A stretch of DNA of 64,000 nucleotides. It comes from Deinococcus aestuarii. Its GTDB lineage: Bacteria; Deinococcota; Deinococci; Deinococcales; Deinococcaceae. Below, one piece after another: positions 21,908 through 38,854 of this stretch; position 1 is the stretch's first letter, and every line of letters begins with the position of its first letter. Position numbers and translations under genes: made by a program. A model generated the notes under the pieces. It saw only the letters and a list, made by a program, of their open reading frames with translations, was not told the DNA's origin and searched no databases. The stretch lies in assembly GCF_018863415.1 (NCBI RefSeq), contig NZ_JAHKSN010000001.1, positions 310,001-374,000 of the forward strand, read 5' to 3'.

Positions 21908-22747
21908 CTAGCCGGAGGGGAGTTGACCCACCCCCAGCCCAAAAAGACTTTCCAATTCCGAAACGGTGGCCTCTACCCTCGTCCAATCTGTCCTGGGCGG
22001 GAGGTCCAACCGTCCAAATGCCCTACCGCCCTGCCACTTGAGGACCGCCATCTGCGTTTGCGTCAGTCGTCCCAGCGCCGCAACTTCCCGCACACGCCCG
22101 CGCATCTCTGTCCTCAGCCGCTCCCGGAAATCCTCGACCTCGTGGAGGAAGGGAGAAAGGGAGAATTGTTGTTGGCCGAAGCTATGCACCCAGGTGGGCC
22201 GTTCGTTCTCGATGGGCGGAGGTGTTTGCCATTCCAGGGTCACCGTGTTCCGAACCCGCCAGAACCGAAGAACCGGGGTGTTGCCTTGGGAGTCGTGGAA
22301 TCCGTACCCCACGTCCACCGTTCGCATCCTGCGCCACCCGTTCACCGCGATCAGTTTGGAGATCACGCTCTGTGATTTCGCCGACGCCCAGTCATTTTGG
22401 GCTCGCCACAGGGCCTGAATTTGGTGCAGCCACCTGTCCCAGACGCCCGAGGAGAGCCAGGTTGCGAAGGGCTCGGGGACAGGCTCCAGGATCGCGGGCA
22501 GGGCTTCCGAGAACTCGTCCCAGAAGTGGACCACCCGGTCCTCCATGATCTCGGCCTCCGTGCCCCAGGCGTTCGAATGCACACGCGGAACGGCACCGGC
22601 TTCCGTCTTCACCCAGTATCGCCCGGTCGTGAGCATGGACCAATTCCGCAACGGCTCGGTCACGTCGAGCCCATGCGCCTCCCACCGAGCCAGCAGAGCG
22701 GGAAGCTGTTCAAGACGGTATTGGAACAACGCGGGTCTTTCCTGCAA
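21908..22747 (-). CDS. Uncharacterised protein, possibly DUF5984-like
   Basis: 279 residues with no signal peptide or membrane helix; tryptophan- and arginine-rich. [19 protein letters not shown] near residue 33 loosely recalls the DUF5984 family, but I am not sure. Other segments are [24 protein letters not shown] and [28 protein letters not shown]. The apparent start is a TTG, with GGAG 7 nt upstream lying inside the end of proC, which suggests it is co-transcribed and coupled. Its function is unknown; codon use looks ordinary for the window. Confidence 0.6.
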   Translation of the reverse strand: MQERPALFQYRLEQLPALLARWEAHGLDVTEPLRNWSMLTTGRYWVKTEAGAVPRVHSNAWGTEAEIMEDRVVHFWDEFSEALPAILEPVPEPFATWLSSGVWDRWLHQIQALWRAQNDWASAKSQSVISKLIAVNGWRRMRTVDVGYGFHDSQGNTPVLRFWRVRNTVTLEWQTPPPIENERPTWVHSFGQQQFSLSPFLHEVEDFRERLRTEMRGRVREVAALGRLTQTQMAVLKWQGGRAFGRLDLPPRTDWTRVEATVSELESLFGLGVGQLPSG

Positions 22748-22750
22748 CCC

Positions 22751-23542
<792 letters not shown>

Positions 23543-23612
23543 GCGGGGAGTATAGGAGGGGGGCCGTGGGGGCCGCCCACCCCTTGCCTACCCGGACCCG
23601 CGCCGCGCCCGG

Positions 23613-25967
23613 TCAGGCCGGGAGGGAGGGGGTGCCCTCGCCGGGCAGCTCGGTCAGGGTGAGAAACGCTTCCAGCAACTCCGGGTCGAGGTGCCTGCCC
23701 GCCATGCGGCGCAGCTCGGCAAGGGCGTCCTCGTGGGTCCACGACGGCTTGTATGGGCGCTCGCTCGTGAGGGCGTCGTACACGTCCACGACCGTGAAGA
23801 GCCGGGCGAGCAGGGGAATCTCCTCGCCGCGCAACCCGTCGGGGTAACCGCGCCCGTCCCAGCGCTCGTGGTGGTGGCGCACGACCTCCAGCACCTCGCC
23901 CGGCACGAAGCCCTGCTCGCGCAGGATGAATTCGCCGATGGTGACGTGCCCGCGCATCAGTTCGCGCTCGATGGGGGTCAGCGGCCCGCGCTTGAGCAGC
24001 ACCGCGTCGGGAATGGCGATCTTGCCGAGGTCGTGCAGGTACGCGCCCCAGCGCAGGTGCGCGAGGTCGCCGTACTCCAGGTCGAGGTGGGTGCCCAGCC
24101 GCAGGGCGAGGGCCGTCACCCGGTCGGTGTGGCCCTTGGTCTCGTAGGAACGGTACTCGAGCACCTTGCCCAGGACGTGGAAGGCCTGCTCGCGGGTGTG
24201 CGCCAGGGTCCGCAGCGCCGCCTGCCGCTCGGCGGCCTGCCCCACCCGCTCGGCGAGCAGGGCGAGCAGGCCCGGCGTCTCGGGCGCGGGCTGCGCTCCA
24301 GCGCGGGTGTCGAGCAGCGCGAGCACGCCCGTCGTCCCCCCGGCCCCCTGCACCGGGGTCAGCAGCGCGCTCGTCAGCGGCGTCGGCAGCAGCGGGTGGG
24401 GCGAGGTCAGCGAGAGGGGCTCGCCCCCCCGGGTCACCCGGCGCACCATCTCGGGCGGCACGCGCAGGGGGGGCAGGCCGCCCCCGCTCTCGCCCCCGCC
24501 GACCTGCACCAGGGTCGAGACCTCGCCCGCGCCCGGCCTGAGGCCCGGCGTGCCGCGCACGGTCAGGTAGGCGCCCGCCTCCGCGCCGCCCCCGCCGATC
24601 AGGTGGCTCAGGCCGCGCTCGGCGAGGGCCGAGGACACGTCCGTCTCGCCCAGGCTGCGCAGGAGACTGGCGGCCGTGCGCTGGCCCCCCTCGCCGCGGG
24701 GGGCGTCGGGGCCCAGGCTCTGGAGCAGGGCGGGGTGCCGGGCCGCGTCGAGCAGGGCCGCCCACCCCTCGGTCCCGGGGCGGTGGGGCTGGTACGGGCA
24801 CGCGAAGACCCACGCCCCCCGCAGCGGCCCGGCGGCGCCCAGCGGCACCACGAGCAAAAATCCCCGCTCGCTTTGCCACCCGGGCAGGGACAGCAGGTAC
24901 GGGGTGGGGTCGGGGCCGGCGGCGAGGCGGCGCAGCAGCGAGGGGCGCACCTGAGCGCGCACCGACGCCTCGCTCAGGCTGCCGATGGTCACCAGCTCGC
25001 CGGGGAAGGGGTCATCCGCCCCTCCCCGCCCCGGCTCGCCCTCCGCCCCGGCCTCGACGGCCACGAGGGCGGCGCCGCTCGCGCCCAGCAGGCGCATGGC
25101 GGCGTGCAGGGGCGCGTCGGGAAGGGCGGCGCGGGTGGCGAGGGCGAGCAGTTGGCGGTGCAGCTCGGCGGCGAGGCGTCCGGCCCGGGCCCGGCGCTCG
25201 GCCTCGCCCCGCTCGCGCGCCTGCCGCGAGACGTGCGCCAGAAGCTGCGCGGCGGCCACGGCGTCCCCCCGCACCGGGGGGGTGAGGCGTCCGTGCCACT
25301 CCACCCGGCCGCAGAGCGTGTCGCCGTCCAGCACGGGCAGCGAGAGCGAACCCGCCCCCCCGCCCTCCTGCCAGCCGAGGTGGACGGTGTGCAGCGCCGT
25401 GCCGTCACTCAGCCGCAGGCGCACCCGCCCGCCATCCCGCGCGAGCCACCCGGCGGCGGCGTGCAGCGCCTCGGCGAAGGGCAGGGCCAGCCAGCCCAGC
25501 AGGGCCGGGGGGACGAACACGGGGGCAGGCGGTGGCGGGTTGGGCACGCCCGGCGAGGGCGGCGCGGGCCAGCACAGCCGCAGCTCGTCGGGTCGGTCGG
25601 GATCCAGGAGGAGGGCGGCGCTCGGGGCCCGGCGGTGCAGGCCGGGCAGCCGCAGCCCCGGCAGGACGCCCCCCGGCAAGCGGGCGAAGCCGGTCAGAAA
25701 GGCGCGGGTGAGGCCGGGCTCGGTGAGGTCGGGCAGCCACGCCAGCGCCGCGCGGGCCTGGGCCGGGGAGTCCGCGTGCAGGGTCAGGGTGCCGCTTTGC
25801 CGCCAGCGCAGCCGCACGCTGCCGGGCGACACCCGGGCGGGGAAGGCAGGAGGAGCCTCGCCCGCGGGCTCCCCGCCCGGCAGGCCGAGGCCCCCCCTTC
25901 CCCGGGGGCGGGCGGCCCGGGAACTCGACGGGGTGACGGCGGGGGCGTTGACTCGGCTGGGCTTCAC
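23613..25967 (-). CDS. GAF/HD-GYP domain signalling protein
   Basis: 784 residues. The N-terminal 170 residues are a low-complexity and sensor-like region. Two GAF-like stretches follow (about 185-370 and 390-570, e.g. [28 protein letters not shown] between), then a C-terminal HD-GYP phosphodiesterase: [15 protein letters not shown] near residue 640, [17 protein letters not shown] near 690 and [26 protein letters not shown] enzymes degrade cyclic di-GMP and need metal; all key His/Asp residues are visible. It starts at GTG with GAGGA upstream, and is divergent from prmA. Confidence 0.92.
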   Translation of the reverse strand: MKPSRVNAPAVTPSSSRAARPRGRGGLGLPGGEPAGEAPPAFPARVSPGSVRLRWRQSGTLTLHADSPAQARAALAWLPDLTEPGLTRAFLTGFARLPGGVLPGLRLPGLHRRAPSAALLLDPDRPDELRLCWPAPPSPGVPNPPPPAPVFVPPALLGWLALPFAEALHAAAGWLARDGGRVRLRLSDGTALHTVHLGWQEGGGAGSLSLPVLDGDTLCGRVEWHGRLTPPVRGDAVAAAQLLAHVSRQARERGEAERRARAGRLAAELHRQLLALATRAALPDAPLHAAMRLLGASGAALVAVEAGAEGEPGRGGADDPFPGELVTIGSLSEASVRAQVRPSLLRRLAAGPDPTPYLLSLPGWQSERGFLLVVPLGAAGPLRGAWVFACPYQPHRPGTEGWAALLDAARHPALLQSLGPDAPRGEGGQRTAASLLRSLGETDVSSALAERGLSHLIGGGGAEAGAYLTVRGTPGLRPGAGEVSTLVQVGGGESGGGLPPLRVPPEMVRRVTRGGEPLSLTSPHPLLPTPLTSALLTPVQGAGGTTGVLALLDTRAGAQPAPETPGLLALLAERVGQAAERQAALRTLAHTREQAFHVLGKVLEYRSYETKGHTDRVTALALRLGTHLDLEYGDLAHLRWGAYLHDLGKIAIPDAVLLKRGPLTPIERELMRGHVTIGEFILREQGFVPGEVLEVVRHHHERWDGRGYPDGLRGEEIPLLARLFTVVDVYDALTSERPYKPSWTHEDALAELRRMAGRHLDPELLEAFLTLTELPGEGTPSLPA

Positions 25968-26119
25968 AGGGGCGTTCCTCTTCCGGGCAGGGCGCCCTTT
26001 TGGGGACTATTTCACGTTCCCACGTTAGAAGTATTCGGTCACGGGCAATTGCATCACGAACGTCCCCAGTTGCCAAGCGGTCATGTCCGGTCGCCACCTC
26101 CTGCTGCCCGCGCCCGCAC

Positions 26120-26125
26120 TACACT
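26120..26125 (+). promoter_or_regulatory. Leaderless -10 box of prmA
   Basis: TACACT ends 6 nt before the prmA ATG; no Shine-Dalgarno sequence is present. Confidence 0.6.
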
Positions 26126-26131
26126 CGGCCC

Positions 26132-26970
<839 letters not shown>

Positions 26971-26971
<1 letters not shown>

Positions 26972-27663
26972 TGGCCCCCCACCGCGTCCGGGTGGACGCC
27001 CTGACCCCCGAGATGACGCTCGGTCCCCGCGAGGCGCGGCACCTCCACGTCCTGCGGCTGCGCGAGGGCGACCCGGTGCGCGTGTTCGACGGCCGGGGCG
27101 CCGAGGCCGCGGCGACGGTAACCCTGCTGGACGACGCGCGGGCCGTGCTGACGCTGGGTGAGCGCCTCGTGGGCGCCGCCGAGACGCCGCAGCCCGTGAC
27201 CCTCGCCGCGCCGCTCCTCAAGGGGGACAAGCTCGCCGACGTGGTGCGGGCCGCCACCGAACTCGGTGCCTCGCGCGTGCAGCTCGTGGTCACCCGCCAC
27301 GCCGACGCCCGCGAGATCGGGGACCAGAAGCTCCAGAGGCTGCGCCGCGTCGCCGGGGAGGCGAGCAGACAGTCGCGCCGCGCCGTCACGCCCGAGGTCC
27401 TCTCCCCCGTCCCCCTCGCGGACTGGAGGTGGGAGGGCCGCCTCTTCGTCGCGCAGCCCGGTGCTGCGGCGCGCCTGACCGACCACCTGAGCTGGGACGC
27501 GCCCGTGACCCTCCTCACCGGCCCCGAGGGCGGGCTCTCGGACGCGGAGGTCGCCGCCCTGGAGGCACGCGGCGCGCTCGCGGTCACCCTCGGCCCCCGC
27601 ATCCTGCGCGCGGAGACGGCCCCGCTGGCGCTGCTGGGGGCGCTGGTGGCGACGGGGGTGTGA
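26971..27663 (+). CDS. rsmE: 16S rRNA m3U1498 methyltransferase
   Basis: A 230-aa SPOUT-class enzyme acting on the 30S subunit. It has the N-terminal PUA-like segment (LGPREARHLHVLRLREGDPVRVFDGRG), KGDKLADVVRAATELGASRVQLV, and the knot motifs LLTGPEGGLSDAEV and LGPRILRAETAPL. It is translated directly from the prmA stop through TGATG overlap, the usual prmA-rsmE pair. It is convergent with the following methyltransferase; no clear terminator is seen in the 48 bp between them. Confidence 0.95.
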
Positions 27664-27711
27664 GGGGGAGTCGGCGGGCTCGTCCCCGTCCGGCGGCGAC
27701 CCCCACCCGCG

Positions 27712-28431
27712 TCACCCGGGACGACGGAACAGGGCGACGTTGAGAAAATCCATCGAGAACACGGCCCCCGTTTCCTGGTCGGGGGAAGGCATCGGGCCAC
27801 TGTCGAGAAGCTCCAGGGAAGCGAACACCGCGCGCAGGTCGGCCGGGCTGTACGCGATGCCCCCTTCGAGCCTCCCCTGTCTCAGGAGCGTCAGGTCGTC
27901 GGCCTCCGTGCCCATCCTGCCCGGGGCGAACGTGCAGATTCCGAAGAGCCCGCCGGGCCGCAGACACGCCGCCAGGGCGCCCAGGTACGACAACCTCCGG
28001 TGCGGCGGGAGGTGATGGAAGCACCCGGAGTCGTAGACGAGATCGAACGGGCCTCCCGGAATCTCTTCCCGGAGAACGTCGCACTCGGCGAAAGAGGCGC
28101 CGACGCCGGAAGACCGTTCCCGTGCCCGGCTCACCGCGTGGGGCGAAAGGTCGATGCCGGTCGCGCGGTAGCCCTGACGCGCCAGCCAGCGGGTATTCCG
28201 GCCCAGGCCACAGCCGATGTCGAGCGCCGCCCTCCCCTCGCCGCCCGGCAGGAGACCACGCCTGCTCCAGACCACCAGATTCGCGTCGGGCAGGTCGGTC
28301 TTCAGGGGATGATCCGGCTGGCTGAAGATCCGGGCCCAGGGATCACCCGGCTCCCGCCTGGTCAGGTCCGAGCCGTCGCCAAACAGCCGGTCGAGGGTGC
28401 TCAGGAGTTGATCCAGGGTCGCCACACGCAC
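27712..28431 (-). CDS. Class I SAM-dependent methyltransferase
   Basis: A 239-aa protein with motif [20 protein letters not shown], post-[13 protein letters not shown], motif [20 protein letters not shown] and [12 protein letters not shown], i.e. methyltransferase fold of the Methyltransf_11/TehB type. The substrate is unknown. The GTG at 28431 lies 6 nt after TACGAT (28438-28443), so a leaderless start is likely; a second GTG two codons later is possible. Confidence 0.88.
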   Translation of the reverse strand: MRVATLDQLLSTLDRLFGDGSDLTRREPGDPWARIFSQPDHPLKTDLPDANLVVWSRRGLLPGGEGRAALDIGCGLGRNTRWLARQGYRATGIDLSPHAVSRARERSSGVGASFAECDVLREEIPGGPFDLVYDSGCFHHLPPHRRLSYLGALAACLRPGGLFGICTFAPGRMGTEADDLTLLRQGRLEGGIAYSPADLRAVFASLELLDSGPMPSPDQETGAVFSMDFLNVALFRRPG

Positions 28432-28530
28432 CTCGCCATCGTAGCTTTTCCGCGTGTGGGAACGACATTTTCCCCGGTCGCCCCGCGGTGGACGGCCGGA
28501 CCGACCCTGACCCCTCTCACCCCCGCCTCC

Positions 28531-28536
28531 TACAAT
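28531..28536 (+). promoter_or_regulatory. Leaderless promoter -10 box
   Basis: TACAAT ends 6 nt before the ATG of the small lipoprotein gene; CTGACC lies 18 nt upstream as a candidate -35. Confidence 0.65.
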
Positions 28537-28542
28537 CCCCCC

Positions 28543-28923
28543 ATGCCCCGCCCCACCCGCCTCCTGCTGCTGGCGTGCCTGCTCGCGCCCGCCCTCTCCG
28601 GCTGCCGCTACGCCTTCTTGCCCGTGGTGCCCGCGCCCGTCCAGGTCACGCTGCCCACGCGGGTGACGGCGGCGACCCTGGAGCGCGACGGGGACGCCCT
28701 CGTGCTGCGGGCGCGGGTGGACGGGCAGTTCACGCCGGGCTACCTGGGCGTCGTGTGGTTCGACGGGGCGCGCGAACTCGGACGCGACAGCGTGTACCTC
28801 GACCCGGCGCAGCGCGAGGCGACCTTCCGGCTCGACGCCCCCGACCCCGGCGCCTTCCGGGCGGTGATCTCCTTCGGCGGCAATGTGCTGCGGCAGGTCG
28901 AGCTGTACGAGGTGCAGCCGTGA
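28543..28923 (+). CDS. Small lipoprotein, unknown function
   Basis: 126 residues; signal [21 protein letters not shown] with lipobox LSGC. The mature part is beta-rich and may be a single Ig-like fold ([57 protein letters not shown]). No family recognised. It is leaderless from TACAAT. Its stop overlaps the GTG of the next gene by GTGA, so the two are coupled. Confidence 0.7.
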   Translation: MPRPTRLLLLACLLAPALSGCRYAFLPVVPAPVQVTLPTRVTAATLERDGDALVLRARVDGQFTPGYLGVVWFDGARELGRDSVYLDPAQREATFRLDAPDPGAFRAVISFGGNVLRQVELYEVQP

Positions 28924-29327
28924 GGGAGGTCGTCGGCATCGTCGAGTGGCCGCGCGGCGAGCTGGAACGGTTCGTCCTGCGCGGGCGGGAGGTCGTGCCC
29001 CTGCGCCGGGAGGCGCGGCCCGCCCCCGTCAACTACGGCTGCCTGCCCGGAACCCTCAACCCCGCCGATGGGGCCGAGGTGGACGCCGTGTGGATGGGCG
29101 AACCGCGTCCCGTGGGCCAGCGCGTGAGCGCCGCCCCTTCCGGCCTGCTCCATCTGGCCGACGGGGACCACAAGGTCGTCTTCGGGCTGGCGGCGGCGGG
29201 CGAGGTGGCCGCCCTCCTCGCCTGGTTTCCCCCGGAACGCGGGGCGCGGCTCCTCGGCCCGGGGGACGCGGCGGCGTGGCTGGCGTCCCTGGCGGATCGG
29301 GAAACGACCCTGAGCCACCCCCGCTGA
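28920..29327 (+). CDS. Degenerate inorganic pyrophosphatase-like protein
   Basis: 135 residues resembling family I soluble pyrophosphatase in two places: [24 protein letters not shown], matching the NYG-P-T and DGDPxD signature region, and [12 protein letters not shown], matching the downstream D-x-K. The middle aspartate of the signature (D-G-D-P-x-D) is replaced by Ala-Glu, and the protein is about 40 residues shorter than typical enzymes. Activity is therefore doubtful. It could be a narrow-specificity phosphatase or a binding protein. Translationally coupled to the lipoprotein upstream. Confidence 0.6.
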   Translation: MREVVGIVEWPRGELERFVLRGREVVPLRREARPAPVNYGCLPGTLNPADGAEVDAVWMGEPRPVGQRVSAAPSGLLHLADGDHKVVFGLAAAGEVAALLAWFPPERGARLLGPGDAAAWLASLADRETTLSHPR

Positions 29328-29335
29328 CCTCGCTT

Positions 29336-29363
29336 GCGTCTGGAAGCTGGGCGCTGGACGCTC
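29336..29363. repeat. Heptamer repeat array (NNNGCTG type)
   Basis: Four 7-bp units in phase (GCGTCTG GAAGCTG, then GGCGCTG and GACGCTC) fill the gap between two convergent genes. Confidence 0.5.
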
Positions 29364-30275
29364 CTAATTCAGCCCCGCGAGCCCCGCGTCCGCCCGCTTC
29401 CAGTCCTGCGCGAGCCGGACGGTCCGGCCCGCCGCCCACGCGAGGGCGTCGCTGTTGGGGTACGAGACGGCGCTGTGGTCCTCACGCCCCGAGACGAACA
29501 CCTCGAGGCCGCGCGTGCTCCCGTCGGGGCGGGCGTTGCGGGTGGGGTCGAAGAGGTAGTTCAGGAGGTAACCGCCGCTCTCGCTGGCGCGGGCGGGGAG
29601 GCGCTTGCTCAGGACTTCGAGGTGGCGGGCCACGTTCGGCCACACGACGTCCTTGTTCCGCAGGGTGCGGCCCGGCACCCGCACGAGGTCGCAGGCGGTC
29701 AGGGCGGAGGGCGTGCCGCTCGTCCCCGGGGGCTGGGCGCGCAGGGCGGCGCCGTGATCGGAGCGCCACGCCGCGCAGATGCCGTCGAGGTCGATCTGGA
29801 GCGCAAAGGGCACGTCCGGGTTCACGCGGGCGAGGTGGTGCAGCCACGCCACTCCCTGCGAGTGCCCCAGCAGCACGAGCCGGGGCGGGCGGGGCTTCTC
29901 CAGCCAGACCTCCCGCATCCGGGCGAAGTCCGCCGCCAGCGCCGCGTACCCCCGCTGCTCGGCCCGCGCCTGCCGGGAAACGTAGGTCGCGGCGGCGTTC
30001 GAGGCGTACCCGGCGACCTGCACCCGGTAGCCCACCCCCGCGATGGCGTCCGCGAGCAGATCCACCGTGCCCCGCGAGGTGAGGTAGTCCCAGTTGTCGC
30101 GCGGGGGGAGGCAGGGGGGGGCACACCGCCCCGACACGCTCAGGATCACCACGTCGGGCACCGGACCGCTCAGGTCGAGGGCGGGCGCCCGGGCGGGCCG
30201 CACCGTCACGGGCGCGCAGCCCGCGAGCGTGACCGCCAGCGTGAGCAGGGGGGCGAGGAGGCGGGCCGGGGGCAT
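29364..30275 (-). CDS. Secreted alpha/beta-hydrolase-like lipoprotein
   Basis: 303 residues; signal MPPARLLAPLLTLAVTLAGC with lipobox LAGC. VVILSVSGRCAPPC, YASNAAATYVSRQA, and the nucleophile elbow LVLLGHSQGVAWLHHL (GHSQG) indicate a serine-hydrolase fold. Later blocks include FALQIDLDGICAAWRSDHG and LEVFVSGREDHSAVSYP, with Asp and His that may complete a triad. The substrate is unknown, perhaps lipid esters. A TAGACT box is 8 nt before the ATG. Confidence 0.75.
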   Translation of the reverse strand: MPPARLLAPLLTLAVTLAGCAPVTVRPARAPALDLSGPVPDVVILSVSGRCAPPCLPPRDNWDYLTSRGTVDLLADAIAGVGYRVQVAGYASNAAATYVSRQARAEQRGYAALAADFARMREVWLEKPRPPRLVLLGHSQGVAWLHHLARVNPDVPFALQIDLDGICAAWRSDHGAALRAQPPGTSGTPSALTACDLVRVPGRTLRNKDVVWPNVARHLEVLSKRLPARASESGGYLLNYLFDPTRNARPDGSTRGLEVFVSGREDHSAVSYPNSDALAWAAGRTVRLAQDWKRADAGLAGLN

Positions 30276-30331
30276 CGGCGCCCAGTCTAGGCAGCGCGCG
30301 GGGCGAGACCGTGGGCCGGGGCGTGCCTCGT

Positions 30332-31023
30332 CTAGCCGCCCCCGGCAGGGGGGTCGTCGGGGCGGGCCCGGTAGAGCTTGGCGGGCCGACCGGCGAGCCC
30401 GTACTGGTGGTCGAGGCTCGCCCGCCCCACCCGCACGAGGTGTTCGAGGTAACGCCACGCGGTCACCCGCGAGAGCTGCGTGCGGTCGCCGACCTCCTCG
30501 GCGCTCAGGGCCCCCGGCGCCCCCGTGAGGACCTGCGCCACCCGCTCCAGCGTGTGGGGGTCGATTCCGCGCGGCAGCGGCTCGGGGGCGCCCGGCCCGG
30601 TTCCCGCCCCGAGCAGGCGGTCGAGGTGGGCCTGGTCGAGGGTTCCCCGCGCGGTGCGGCGGGCGCGGTGCCGGGCGACCACCTCCGCGAGCCGCGCCCC
30701 CGTGAAGGGCTTGATCAGGTAGTCGAAGGCCCCCTGCGCCAGGGCCGTGCGGACCGAGGCCTCGTCATCGGCGGCGGTGATCAGGGCCACGTCGGTCGTG
30801 CGGCCCTGGGCCCGCCAGTGGCGCAGCAGGCCCAGCCCGCTTCCGTCGGGCAGGTACACGTCGAGCAGGATCAGGTCGGGGGCGAGCGCCTGCGCCAGGG
30901 CGTCCCCCTGCGCGAGCGTCGCCGCGCTGCCGACCACGTGCACGTCGGGGTCGCGCTCCAGGAGGTCACGGTTCACCCGCGCGACCCGCAGGTCGTCCTC
31001 GACGAGCAGCACCCGCACCCGCG

Positions 31024-31027
<4 letters not shown>
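30332..31027 (-). CDS. Response regulator, CitB/DctR type
   Basis: 231 residues. The receiver domain has [13 protein letters not shown] at the start, the phospho-acceptor in [13 protein letters not shown] (Asp 56) and DYLIKPF (conserved Lys). The C-terminal domain is a winged-helix/HTH ([31 protein letters not shown]) like CitB and DctR. The GTG start overlaps the kinase stop (GTGA); a GTG three codons later is possible. With the kinase it should control the divergent tricarboxylate transporter. Confidence 0.9.
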
Positions 31028-32607
<1,580 letters not shown>

Positions 32608-32692
32608 GCGTTCCCCCCATTCTAGGGACCGCCCGGACCCCGCCCCCCTTTGCGTGCATTGCGTTCAGCCGTGTAAATAACGCGCCCCAAAA

Positions 32693-32746
32693 AGTGCGCA
32701 CTGGACGGCAAAAACGCTTGCGTCCGCCCCGACGTTCAGGTAGGCT
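32693..32746 (+). promoter_or_regulatory. tctC promoter and upstream palindrome
   Basis: TTGCGT (32718-32723), a 17-nt spacer and TAGGCT (32741-32746) read toward tctC. A perfect 10-bp palindrome AGTGCGCACT sits at 32693-32702, just upstream of the -35, a plausible site for the neighbouring response regulator. Confidence 0.55.
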
Positions 32747-32810
32747 GGAAACCGCTACTACAGCCCAGACCCGCGTGGCCCCGTGCCGCGCACCCCCTCC
32801 CGGAGGACGT

Positions 32811-33758
<948 letters not shown>

Positions 33759-33780
33759 GCCCCGGCAGCGGGCACCCGGC

Positions 33781-33818
33781 GGGGCGGGGAGAGAAGTCAC
33801 CTGCCCCGCCCCCCTTTT
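33781..33818 (+). terminator. Attenuator-like hairpin between tctC and tctB
   Basis: GGGGCGGGG (33781-33789) pairs with CCCCGCCCC (33804-33812) around a 14-nt loop and is followed by CCTTTT, a rho-independent terminator form inside the operon. Confidence 0.6.
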
Positions 33819-33871
33819 GCCCGGTGCCTGACGCCAGAATGAAGGCGAGTTCCCCCCGAGGAGGTTTTCCC

Positions 33872-34411
33872 ATGCCAGACATTCCGCCCACCGCCCACCC
33901 CGCCGCGCCCCCAGCCTCCCCGGCGGGCAGGCGCGGCGTCAGCGTGCCCGACCTCCTCGTCGCCCTCGGCGTGACGGCGCTCGGCGTGGCGCTCCTGATC
34001 GGCACCCTGCAAATCCCCTTCGGCATCAACGCGGTCGTCGGCCCGCGCGTCTTCCCGCTCATCGTGAGTGTCGGCATGACCGTCCTAGGGGCGCTCCTGA
34101 CCGTGAACGCCCTGCGGGGCGAGCGCGCCGAGCCCGCCGCCGAGGAGGACACCGACCCGGGCGCGCCCGTGAACCTCGGGGCCCCCGCGATCATCCTGGG
34201 CGGCTTCCTGCTGGGCGCGGTGCTGCTGCCCTCGCTGGGCTTCGTGTTCGGCACGGCCCTGATGTACTTCACGGTGGCGTACGCGTTCGGCGAGCGGCGT
34301 TACCTGCTCATGCTCGCGGTGGCGCTCGTCGTGGCGCTCGTCACCTACGAGGTCTTCACCCGGGGTCTGGGGCTCAGCCTGCCGCCCGGCGTGCTGAGGG
34401 GGATCATCTAG
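33872..34411 (+). CDS. tctB: Tripartite tricarboxylate transporter small membrane subunit
   Basis: A 179-aa TctB-family protein with four membrane helices ([98 protein letters not shown]), preceded by a Pro/Ala-rich N-terminus. GAGGAGG lies 8 nt before the ATG. The stop codon directly abuts the tctA ATG. It partners TctA in proton- or sodium-driven carboxylate uptake. Confidence 0.93.
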   Translation: MPDIPPTAHPAAPPASPAGRRGVSVPDLLVALGVTALGVALLIGTLQIPFGINAVVGPRVFPLIVSVGMTVLGALLTVNALRGERAEPAAEEDTDPGAPVNLGAPAIILGGFLLGAVLLPSLGFVFGTALMYFTVAYAFGERRYLLMLAVALVVALVTYEVFTRGLGLSLPPGVLRGII

Positions 34412-35902
<1,491 letters not shown>

Positions 35903-35907
35903 GGGAG

Positions 35908-35935
35908 CCCTCAGCCGTCAGCTTTCAGCAGTCAG
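35908..35935. repeat. Heptamer repeat array (CNNTCAG type)
   Basis: Four consecutive 7-bp units CCCTCAG, CCGTCAG, CTTTCAG and CAGTCAG lie directly after tctA; the same unit recurs inside the 3' end of pyrG. Confidence 0.6.
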
Positions 35936-35949
35936 CGCAAGACGGAAAC

Positions 35950-35989
35950 GAAACCGCCCCCCGGCCTGGATGTGCCGGGGGGCGGTTTC
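35950..35989. terminator. Bidirectional terminator between tctA and sodA
   Basis: A 16-bp stem (35950-35965 with 35974-35989) with an 8-nt loop is flanked by A- and T-rich ends and serves both converging genes. Confidence 0.85.
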
Positions 35990-36003
35990 CTGTTGACTCT
36001 GCT

Positions 36004-36636
<633 letters not shown>

Positions 36637-36764
36637 GAGCGTGCTCCTTTCGGGCCGGGACCCCCCACCCACGGTGGGCGGGGGCGGCGAGCGGCTCTCA
36701 TCTTACGCGCGCCTGATGAGCCGGGAAGGCCCGGGGAGGCTTAAGCGAACGTTGAGGGGTACGG

Positions 36765-36795
36765 AAAACGGCCCCTCCCGCCTTGGAAGGGGCCG
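36765..36795 (-). terminator. Terminator of TPR-protein gene
   Basis: On the minus strand CGGCCCCT/AGGGGCCG forms an 8-bp stem with an 11-nt loop, followed by TTTTCC, 20 nt after the stop codon. Confidence 0.75.
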
Positions 36796-36815
36796 CTGGA
36801 AAGGGCGGGGAGGCT

Positions 36816-38003
36816 TCAGCGCACGCGGCTCAGGCCCTCGCGTGCCAGCGCGTAGTTCGGGCTGAGCTTGAGGGCGCGCTCGTAATTCTCGCGGGCCTTG
36901 AGGCGGTCCGGGGCGACCGTGCCCACCCCGCGCTCGTAGCTCAGCCCGAGGTAGTACATGTACTCGGGGGTGGTGCTGCCCAGGGCGGCGGCGCGCGTCA
37001 GGTTCTCGCGGGCCGCCTTCAGGTCACCGGCGTCGAGGTCGAGGCGCCCGAGGTAGTAGTAGAACTCGGGGTAGCGCAGGGGGTCGAGCTTCACCGCCTG
37101 GGTGAGCTGCGTGCGGGCGGTGGCGCTGTCCTTGCCGAGGTAGCTCACCACCCCGTACTGCCCCACCGCGTAGCTGTTGGTCGGCGCGAGCCGGGCGGCC
37201 TGGGCGGCTTCCGGCTTGGCGGCGGCCACGTTGCCGCTCAGGGCGAGGAGCTTGGCGTAGTACGCGCGGTTGTAGGGGTCGCGGGGATCGGCGATCACGG
37301 CCTGCTGGAGGCTGTCGAGCGCGGCCACCAGGTTCCCGGTCGCGTAGTACATGTCCCCGAGGTTAAAAAGAATCACGTCGTTCTCGGGGTTGAGGATCGA
37401 GGCCTGCTTGAAAGCGTCGATGGCCCGGCCCCCGTCACCCTGAAGTTTGAAGACGTACCCGCGCTCGTTCCAGACCTTGCTGAGGTTGAGGTCACGCTCC
37501 GCGCCGCCGACCACCCCCACGGTGGCCTCGGCCTCGGTCAGGACCCGCTGCGCCTCGCCGAGGTTGCCCGTGACGCTGGCGCGGTCGCTCGCGCCGATGT
37601 ACTGCTGCTGGTACGCCTGCGCGAGCGCGATGTAGGCGCTGATGTTGCGGGGATCGAGGGCCACGAGGCGCCTGAGGGTGTCGATAGCCGGGGCGTAGAG
37701 CCGCAGCTTGACCTGCGAGCGGCCCAGCCCCAGCAGCGCGTCGGCGTTGCGGGGGTCGGCCTCGGCGGCGGCGCGGAAGGCGACGTAGGCCTCGTCGAAC
37801 TTGCCCTGCTCGTAATAGAAGACGCCGAGCGCCACATAGCTCGCGGCGGGGCGGGTGGGGCGCGCGGGGGTGGCGGGAACCGCCGGGGCGGCGGGCGCCG
37901 CGGGCTGGGCGGGAGCCGGGGTGGCCGGAGCCGTCGGCGGCTGCGCGGCTGCGCCAGACAGGATGGCCGCCGCGAGGAGCAGGCCGAGGGGACGTCGTTT
38001 CAC
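36816..38003 (-). CDS. Exported TPR-repeat protein
   Basis: 395 residues. The signal [21 protein letters not shown] is followed by a Pro/Ala linker (about 21-52) and about nine tetratricopeptide repeats ([78 protein letters not shown] and so on). It is a periplasmic or envelope scaffold for protein assembly; no enzymatic domain is seen. It starts at GTG with GGAGG 8 nt upstream, and has a canonical promoter plus its own terminator, so it is probably monocistronic. Confidence 0.9.
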   Translation of the reverse strand: MKRRPLGLLLAAAILSGAAAQPPTAPATPAPAQPAAPAAPAVPATPARPTRPAASYVALGVFYYEQGKFDEAYVAFRAAAEADPRNADALLGLGRSQVKLRLYAPAIDTLRRLVALDPRNISAYIALAQAYQQQYIGASDRASVTGNLGEAQRVLTEAEATVGVVGGAERDLNLSKVWNERGYVFKLQGDGGRAIDAFKQASILNPENDVILFNLGDMYYATGNLVAALDSLQQAVIADPRDPYNRAYYAKLLALSGNVAAAKPEAAQAARLAPTNSYAVGQYGVVSYLGKDSATARTQLTQAVKLDPLRYPEFYYYLGRLDLDAGDLKAARENLTRAAALGSTTPEYMYYLGLSYERGVGTVAPDRLKARENYERALKLSPNYALAREGLSRVR

Positions 38004-38022
38004 TCAGAAACCTCCGGGGTCG

Positions 38023-38051
38023 AGGCTAACACCGCGCTGGGAGCGGCGCAA
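38023..38051 (-). promoter_or_regulatory. Sigma70 promoter of TPR-protein gene
   Basis: TTGCGC, a 17-nt spacer, and TAGCCT precede the GTG start by about 20 nt, leaving room for the GGAGG site. Confidence 0.6.
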
Positions 38052-38230
38052 GCCGAGGGGAGACCAGCATGAGACAAGGGTTTGCACGCATGATAGGCAC
38101 CGCGCCGGATGAAGGGGTGAGTGGCCGTGAGAGGCCTTCGCCCGCGCAGGGCGCTGCCGGTCATCCCGCCAGCCTAGAGGCCGAGCTTGACCTCCTTCTG
38201 ACGCCCGGGCGCGTCCCCTACAGTGTTCCC

Positions 38231-38850
<620 letters not shown>

Positions 38851-38854
<4 letters not shown>

